Assembly: GCA_015491905.1 (NCBI GenBank)
Contig: WGGC01000068.1
Coordinates: 1 to 55,042 of the forward strand
Source: Bacteroidales bacterium
GTDB taxonomy: Bacteria > Bacteroidota > Bacteroidia > Bacteroidales > F082
Direction of reading: 5' to 3'
DNA length: 55,042 bases
In this document: positions 50,660 to 55,042 of the stretch, in pieces
Layout: every line of letters starts with the position of its first letter
How positions within the stretch are numbered: the stretch's first letter is position 1
Translations under genes and position numbers: made by a program
Notes under the pieces: model-generated
What the model was told of the DNA's origin: nothing
What the model saw: only the letters and a program-made list of their open reading frames with translations
The model's database searches: none

Positions 50660-51343
50660 TTACAAACCGCCGCATCTTATTCCGTAACGGAACCAGCCAT
50701 TGCCGTGTCGATCAGGGATAGAATCTTCATATGCTTTCAGAAAAGTGTAAATTTGGTTTTTCTCTGTGGGACTCAGAAAAGTAAACGATGGCATATAGCA
50801 GGGGCCCGCATTTAAAATGGCCTCAAAGCGGAGAAGGTTAATCGAACGTGTAATTCCTCCCAGCACCGGCGGAAGCATACCCATGTTCCTTTGTCCTTGG
50901 GGTTGCGGATCGCCGGGCTTTACTTTATGGCAGTTGGAACAATTTGCCACAAAAAGGTTTCTCCCCTGTTCAACAGGTGTCAGGGTTGTCTGAACGATGC
51001 TTTTTGTTTTTTCGCCGTATAAAAACCCGGCCAGAGCTGCTCTTTCGGTATCGGATAAATGGGCAAACGAGGGCATGGCATTTCGCCCGGTTTTCAGCAA
51101 AGCGATGATTTGCTCTTTTGTCATTCTTTTCCGTACCTCCTTCAGGGAAGGAAAGGCAGGCGGCCGGCCGTTCAGGTCGGAACCGTGACAAACGGCACAG
51201 TTTTTTTTGAAAAGCTGTTCACCAGAAATAAATGTTGTTGTGTCCTGTTGTGATACTGCTTGTTTTTTTGGCATATTATACCAGGTAAATCCGTATGCCA
51301 GCATTAATACGCTGATAAGAGTTGTGATGAAGATTGTTTTCAT
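50660..51343 (-). CDS. Di-haem c-type cytochrome, periplasmic
   Basis: 227 aa with an N-terminal signal or anchor (~1-22). Two haem-binding CxxCH motifs, CAVCH near residue 49 and CSNCH near 136, each start a cytochrome-c domain; Met axial ligands may be in RNAMPSF and CYMPSF. The domains resemble each other, suggesting an internal duplication. Likely a periplasmic electron carrier. It is the last gene of the metal-efflux cluster, and its codon use is richer in G and C than genes left of 49.9 kb. Confidence 0.9.
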   Translation of the reverse strand: MKTIFITTLISVLMLAYGFTWYNMPKKQAVSQQDTTTFISGEQLFKKNCAVCHGSDLNGRPPAFPSLKEVRKRMTKEQIIALLKTGRNAMPSFAHLSDTERAALAGFLYGEKTKSIVQTTLTPVEQGRNLFVANCSNCHKVKPGDPQPQGQRNMGMLPPVLGGITRSINLLRFEAILNAGPCYMPSFTFLSPTEKNQIYTFLKAYEDSIPDRHGNGWFRYGIRCGGL

Positions 51344-51404
51344 GATTTTGATGTTTGAAATTTTTTAAAAAAAATTAAAGAGTGAATCGAAAAGTAGCTA
51401 CTTG

Positions 51405-51794
51405 TTACAGATTGTTGATTACCTTTTCAAGTTTGGTATTAATCTCGTTTGCAATCTCCTTCATGGTTTGGTTTTCAACCGCTTGCATTGCCATAGCTGG
51501 ATCAATGATATTTACCTCTATACGGTCTTTTTCCCATTCTTGAATAGCCACATTGCACGGAAGCAGGGTGCCTATGGTAGATTCCGTCTGTAGTGAACGT
51601 AAAGCAAATGGAGGATTACAGGCACCCAGAATACGGTATTTTCTGAAATCTGTATTTAGTTTATTTTTTATAGTGGCCTGCATATCCAAATCGAAGACAA
51701 TGCCAAAGCCTTCAGTTTGGAGTGCCTCACGAACAGCCTCAAGGGCATGGTCGAAATTTGTATTTTCCAGTATTTTTTTAAAATAGTATTTCAT
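51405..51794 (-). CDS. DUF302 protein
   Basis: 129 aa without signal peptide. It matches the DUF302 fold: the start LENTNFDHALEAVREALQTEGFGI, then YRILGACNPPFALRSLQTESTIGTLLPCNVAIQEW, with two cysteines (NPP-preceding Cys and LLPCNV), and an end helix. Function is unknown; the family often occurs next to heavy-metal efflux or thiol-stress genes. It lies between the CDF-like and cytochrome genes in the same direction. Confidence 0.88.
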   Translation of the reverse strand: MKYYFKKILENTNFDHALEAVREALQTEGFGIVFDLDMQATIKNKLNTDFRKYRILGACNPPFALRSLQTESTIGTLLPCNVAIQEWEKDRIEVNIIDPAMAMQAVENQTMKEIANEINTKLEKVINNL

Positions 51795-51874
51795 GGCTTT
51801 TATTTTTAAATGTTTGATTATTAATTTTTTTAAATTTTGTGCCTTATGGTAAAAAGCTCTTTACAAAGGTCTTT

Positions 51875-52672
51875 TTATTTAAGTTTTAATATTCGCAAGG
51901 CACCCCGGATGATCACGAGGAAGACAATGGCCCCGATGACCAGGTCGGGGATGCCGGAGCGGGTAAACCAGACCAAAGCCCCTGCTGCAATGACGCCGGC
52001 ATTGATGATCACATCATTCGATGTAAAAATCTGACTGGCCTTGATGTGGGCTTCCTGTATGCTGCGCGAACGGGAAAAGAGCCACAGGCTGACGGCGTTG
52101 GCAATAAGTGCCAATGCTGCCACCCCCATCATAACCCGGTAATCGGGATGCTCGGCCGTACCGAAAAAGCGGCGTATTACTTCGGCAAAGCCGAGAAAAG
52201 CCAGCAGCATCTGAAAATAACCGCTGATGCGAGCAATACGGAGTTTGCGTGCCACGCTGTGTCCCACCACCATCAGGCTGAGGGCGTAAACCAGCGAGTC
52301 GGCCAGCATGTCCAGCGAATCGGCTATCAGGCCCATGGACTGTGCCAGCCACCCGGCAGCCATTTCGAAGACAAAAAAGCTAAAGTTGATGGCCAACACG
52401 GTCCACAGCAGCTTTCGCTGATGTGCAGCATCGTCGGGGAGTGGTGCCGGCCCGGAGACTTCCACCGAACCTTTTGTTTCCAATCCGAATTGCAGCGATT
52501 TCAGGTTCTGGCGGATATCCTTTTCATGGCCTTCGTGCCACACCGTTACTTCCCGTTTGTCCAGGTCAAATTCCAGTTTTTTTACAAAACGAAACGGTTC
52601 CAGTTTCATGCGCACCATGGATTCTTCGGAAGAACAATCCATTTTGCTTAAACGATAAGTTGTTTTTTGCAT
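51875..52672 (-). CDS. CDF-like cation transporter with HMA-like N-terminal domain
   Basis: 265 aa. Residues ~1-70 have the HMA-type ferredoxin-like fold (YRLSKMDCSSEESMVRMKL) but keep one Cys in place of CxxC. Then come about six membrane helices of the cation-diffusion-facilitator type, with D-x3-D in ADSLDMLADSLVY (helix 2) and an Asp in FTSNDVIINAGV (helix 5) as metal-site candidates. The cytoplasmic C-terminal domain of most CDFs is missing. It should export a divalent metal from the cytoplasm to the periplasm, feeding the RND pump. 4 nt after the PII-like gene. Confidence 0.85.
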   Translation of the reverse strand: MQKTTYRLSKMDCSSEESMVRMKLEPFRFVKKLEFDLDKREVTVWHEGHEKDIRQNLKSLQFGLETKGSVEVSGPAPLPDDAAHQRKLLWTVLAINFSFFVFEMAAGWLAQSMGLIADSLDMLADSLVYALSLMVVGHSVARKLRIARISGYFQMLLAFLGFAEVIRRFFGTAEHPDYRVMMGVAALALIANAVSLWLFSRSRSIQEAHIKASQIFTSNDVIINAGVIAAGALVWFTRSGIPDLVIGAIVFLVIIRGALRILKLK

Positions 52673-52676
52673 TTTT

Positions 52677-53003
52677 CTATAATCTTTCGCGGTTTTTTAC
52701 CCGACAAACTCTTTCCACATGAGTGAGATAGATAATTCCATCTCCCGGCCTGTCGGTACTACCATATTTGCTGATGATGGCAATGGCTTTTTCGGCCAGT
52801 TCCTCTTTGCAAACTAGTTCGAGCTTAACGATTTTGCTGTCGGTGATATAAAAATTCAAAGAGGGAGCCGAATCGGTGCCGTCCATTTGCTGTCCGGTTC
52901 CTTCGCCCGGAGTAAGCGAAATGTTTTTAAACCCGGCTTCTTTCAATGCTGGAACAATCTGGTCCACCTTTTCAGGCCGGACAAATGCTTTTACTTCTTT
53001 CAT
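52677..53003 (-). CDS. PII-like signalling protein linked to RND metal efflux
   Basis: 108 aa with the PII/GlnB fold: MKEVKAFVRPEKVDQIVPALKEAGF, the B-loop region TDRPGDGIIYLTHVERVCRVKNRE. The T-loop TPGEGTGQQMDGTDSAPSLNF lacks the RGAEY segment with the Tyr uridylylated in GlnB. PII proteins encoded beside CusA-type RND pumps form a recognised group (PII-NG). It probably senses nucleotide, or perhaps metal, to tune efflux rather than nitrogen metabolism. Confidence 0.85.
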   Translation of the reverse strand: MKEVKAFVRPEKVDQIVPALKEAGFKNISLTPGEGTGQQMDGTDSAPSLNFYITDSKIVKLELVCKEELAEKAIAIISKYGSTDRPGDGIIYLTHVERVCRVKNRERL

Positions 53004-53099
53004 TTTATTTTGTGTTAGGTTGTTTATTTATCTTTTACCGTTATGGGTTTGCCATGAATTGAAGCCACGGCATATTTTATGAAGTTGTCCAAAAAGCGG

Positions 53100-53207
53100 G
53101 GTTCACGCAAAGTGCGCAAAACTTTAACGCGGAGTGCGCAAAATTTAAGTCATTATAACAAAACGATTTACGTTCTTTGCGGAACCTTTGCGCTTTTAGC
53201 GTGAACC
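53100..53207. repeat. Palindromic intergenic repeat
   Basis: Outer arms GGTTCACGC 53100-53108 and GCGTGAACC 53199-53207 are perfect complements. Inside are two direct copies of GTGCGCAAAA on the left (from 53113 and 53135) and the complement-like TTTGCGC at 53188-53194. Similar GCAAAG/CTTTGC-rich palindromes are scattered in many Bacteroidota genomes. It fills the gap between the adaptor and PII-like genes. Confidence 0.7.
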
Positions 53208-53249
53208 ATCAAAATTATCATTTTATACACCCTCCATTTCCGGCTTTGA

Positions 53250-54452
53250 TTAATCGTCATCCCCTGTTTCATCTTTTTTCATTTCCGAAAGCACATAGTA
53301 GGCGCCGTTCCATGCAAACAGCGTTCCGGGTTTCACCGGTTGCAGGAGCCTGATTTCATCCCAGCCCTCTTCTTTTTGGCCTATTACCACCTCAACCGGC
53401 GTAAAGCGGAGTCCCTCTTTTTCTTTTTGCACGGTAAAAACATACTGTTTTCCGCCATCGGCAACCACGGCACTTTCGGGCAGGGCATACGCAAAGTCGT
53501 TGTCGGTGGAGATACGGCCGGTGATGTACATGCCGGGGATGAGACCGTTGCCCTGGTTTTTGAACGAAGCATGCACGTTGACCGCTTTGGGATTTTGTTC
53601 AAAAGATTTGCCCACGGCAAAAATGGTGGCCGTTAGCAGGGCATCGGGGTGTGAAGCTACCGAGAAACGTACTTTTTGCCCCACCCTCACCTTGTACACA
53701 TCTTTTTCAAAGATTTGCAGGTCGGCATGGATACGGTCGTTGTTGATAATCTTAAACATCGTTTTTTGCGGTTCCACATATTGCCCGATGTTGACATTAA
53801 CCTTGTCCACATAACCGTTGATGGGACTAACGACCGGAACTCTTTCGTAGATGGTGCCCTGTTTTATCTTTTTGGGGTCCATTTGCAGCAGCCTGAGTTG
53901 CGAAGCCTGGCTTTTCAGGTTGCTTTTCAGGGAAAAATAATCGGCACTTACCTTTTGGAAATCTTTTCCCGAACCAATTTGTGCTGCATAGAGTTTTTTC
54001 TGTCTTTGGTATTCCTTTTCAAGATAGGCCATACGATTCCAACTGTCGAGGAAGTCGGTTTGCATTTGCAGCAACCGGGGATGGCTTAAGGTGGCCAATA
54101 CATCGCCCTTTTTGACTTTATCACCGAGGAAAACCCTGATGGAATTAACATTGGCCCCTACGATGGCCGTTACCGAAGACATGTTTTGCGGAGGTACCCG
54201 TAACTGTCCGTTGGCTTCCACCACGCCGTGGAAATCGCGTTTTCCCAGGGTGTCCACCTCGATGTTCAGCGCTTTGACCTGTTGGGATGTTAAAAGGACT
54301 GGAGACAGCCCTTCTGTGGCTTTCTCTTCCGTTTTTTCGGTACCGGTATTTTCTGTTTTGCTTTCGGATTTTACGTTGCAGGCCACCAGTCCCAGCACGA
54401 GCAGGGCGGAAAGAAAAATTGTTTTCACGATGATGAATTTTTTTGTTTTCAT
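53250..54452 (-). CDS. RND efflux periplasmic adaptor (CusB/HlyD type) lipoprotein
   Basis: 400 aa from the ATG at 54452; the in-frame ATG at 54482 would put ten polar residues before the signal. Lipobox LVAC gives a lipidated Cys near residue 25. Then an acidic/Lys linker, barrel-sandwich/lipoyl halves (VGANVNSIRVFLGDKVKKGDVLATLSHP and VVSPINGYVDKVNVNIGQYV) around an alpha-hairpin (~130-190), a beta-barrel and a membrane-proximal domain. It joins the inner-membrane RND pump to the outer-membrane channel. Heavy-metal class fits its neighbours. The acidic tail ETGDDD is unusual but of no known meaning. Confidence 0.92.
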   Translation of the reverse strand: MKTKKFIIVKTIFLSALLVLGLVACNVKSESKTENTGTEKTEEKATEGLSPVLLTSQQVKALNIEVDTLGKRDFHGVVEANGQLRVPPQNMSSVTAIVGANVNSIRVFLGDKVKKGDVLATLSHPRLLQMQTDFLDSWNRMAYLEKEYQRQKKLYAAQIGSGKDFQKVSADYFSLKSNLKSQASQLRLLQMDPKKIKQGTIYERVPVVSPINGYVDKVNVNIGQYVEPQKTMFKIINNDRIHADLQIFEKDVYKVRVGQKVRFSVASHPDALLTATIFAVGKSFEQNPKAVNVHASFKNQGNGLIPGMYITGRISTDNDFAYALPESAVVADGGKQYVFTVQKEKEGLRFTPVEVVIGQKEEGWDEIRLLQPVKPGTLFAWNGAYYVLSEMKKDETGDDD

Positions 54453-54482
54453 GTGTTTTGTATTTTTATAATTAATTATCAC

Positions 54483-54721
54483 CTAATACGTTATTTTGTA
54501 TCCACGAATGACACGAATTTTGTTTTTCGCCAGCGAAAAACTTTCGTGAAATTTGTGAAATTCGTTGACGATATTTTTCTGATATTCATTTTCTGTGCGT
54601 TTTGTTTTGTCACGATTTTCGGCTTCGCCATCGAAAATCCCGCCAAAACGGTTAACTCTTTTTTATTTGCCTGGGGCTGAAGCCCCAGGCTATTTTTATT
54701 ACACCCTTTCAGGGCGGAAAA
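54483..54721. repeat. Intergenic mosaic of palindromic repeats
   Basis: Three perfect hairpins in 240 bp: TTTTTCGC 54523-54530 / GCGAAAAA 54533-54540, nested in CACGAA 54512-54517 / TTCGTG 54543-54548; GATTTTCG 54614-54621 / CGAAAATC 54632-54639; and GCCTGGGGCT 54669-54678 / AGCCCCAGGC 54681-54690, which is followed by TATTTTTATT and could end transcription on the plus strand. A short CCCT/AGGG hairpin follows near 54705. These look like REP-type elements, not genes. Confidence 0.65.
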
Positions 54722-55042
54722 TTATTTTTTCGATGACTGGATAAAATACTCCAGGTTAAAACGGGCGTTCAGGTAGCTGGCAAAAGCCTCCTGCGCGCTG
54801 AACTCCAGTTGCATGGCATCGCTCACATTTTGGAGAAAGACGACATACCCGATGGCACCCTGCCGGTAAGCGGTCATGGCTCCGCGCTTTTGTTCTTCCG
54901 CTACGGGGAGTGCCTCCCGGCGATAATAACGCCAGGTGGACAACCATTTCCTGTACTCTTCCACAAGGTTCCGGTACTGCGATTGAACCTCCATTGTCTT
55001 CCGCAGATAGTTCTCCTTCGCTATGCTTCGGTTGATGTTGGC
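54722..55042 (-). CDS. Outer-membrane efflux (TolC/CusC-type) segment, C-terminal end, cut by window edge
   Basis: The last ~106 codons of a gene that enters from the right; the frame stays open to 55042, so the internal ATG at 54994 is not a true start. The sequence is helical, with QGAIGYVVFLQNVSDAMQLE and EAFASYLNARFNLEYF, the pattern of the last helices of outer-membrane factors. In Bacteroidota this domain may be a separate CusC or fused to the C-terminus of a CusA-type RND pump; the window cannot tell which. It is first in the visible part of the efflux cluster. Confidence 0.8.
   Translation of the reverse strand, partial: ANINRSIAKENYLRKTMEVQSQYRNLVEEYRKWLSTWRYYRREALPVAEEQKRGAMTAYRQGAIGYVVFLQNVSDAMQLEFSAQEAFASYLNARFNLEYFIQSSKK

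Noticed and set aside
51997-52651. Long plus-strand ORFs opposite the CDF-like gene
   Set aside because: Shadows of a GC-richer gene; the minus frame has membrane helices and CDF motifs.
53100-53207. CRISPR-like repeat from the two GTGCGCAAAA copies
   Set aside because: Only two short copies, no regular spacers and no cas genes; the outer arms show a palindromic repeat.
54756-54994. Independent small genes at the right edge
   Set aside because: The frame of 54722-54994 is open through to 55042 and its sequence matches the end of an outer-membrane efflux protein, so it is the tail of a longer gene.

Overview
The window is an AT-rich chromosomal segment of a member of the Bacteroidota, most likely an anaerobic or facultatively anaerobic, fermentative Bacteroidales/Marinilabiliales-type bacterium. 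The support is: TonB-dependent receptor and Porin_10 genes, a GIN-domain (DUF2807) secreted protein, a tricorn-type protease, TPR and multi-PAS kinases, almost no Shine-Dalgarno sequences, and many copies of the Bacteroidota sigma promoter (TTTG - about 20 nt - TAnnTTTG) a short distance before start codons. I cannot name the genus.

1-7.1 kb: a NAD-linked bidirectional [NiFe] hydrogenase operon on the minus strand (hoxF-hoxU-hoxY-hoxH, group 3d type, hoxH running off the left edge), facing the maturation genes hypF and hypD on the plus strand. The divergent promoter carries two Rex-like operators arranged as a large inverted repeat around the hoxF -7 box. 7.3-20.1 kb: a tricorn-like protease, two very large multi-sensor histidine kinases and a small outer-membrane protein lie between hypD and hypE; a five-pair cysteine zinc-ribbon protein abuts hypE. 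hypA, hypB and hypC are not in the window.

20.2-26.1 kb: a Porin_10 protein, a GC-rich, heavily folded non-coding stretch, and a molybdenum-cofactor operon (moeA-moaA-moaC-MOSC/Mog fusion) whose MoaA is unusually short. 26.4-34.9 kb: a TonB-dependent receptor, an unknown secreted protein, ornithine aminotransferase, a phospholipase-D-like enzyme, a SpoU/TrmH methyltransferase and a TPR membrane protein. 35.0-38.6 kb: yicC-gmk-MDR oxidoreductase-folA and a thioredoxin-like protein. 38.7-48.9 kb: an HMG-CoA lyase, a K+ channel, a Na+/Ca2+ exchanger, an intact but apparently non-catalytic galactokinase homologue, the redox repressor Rex with a near-ideal operator in its own promoter, carbamate kinase, and three transporters (DASS, SSS, EamA). 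49.2-50.6 kb: a GIN-domain protein and the decayed remains of a TonB-dependent receptor.

50.6-55.0 kb: base composition rises visibly and the genes form one minus-strand metal-efflux cluster: an outer-membrane-factor-type segment (cut by the right edge), a CusB-like lipoprotein adaptor, a PII-like protein, a CDF-like transporter with an HMA-like N-terminus, DUF302 and a di-haem cytochrome c. Its gaps are filled with palindromic repeats, so it looks acquired.

The most promising observations are the galactokinase pseudoenzyme, the Rex/hydrogenase/rex operator set with identical promoter geometry, the structured GC-rich element at 22.3-22.7 kb, and an ~88-bp palindromic repeat present twice. 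No tRNA, rRNA, CRISPR array or intact insertion sequence was found.
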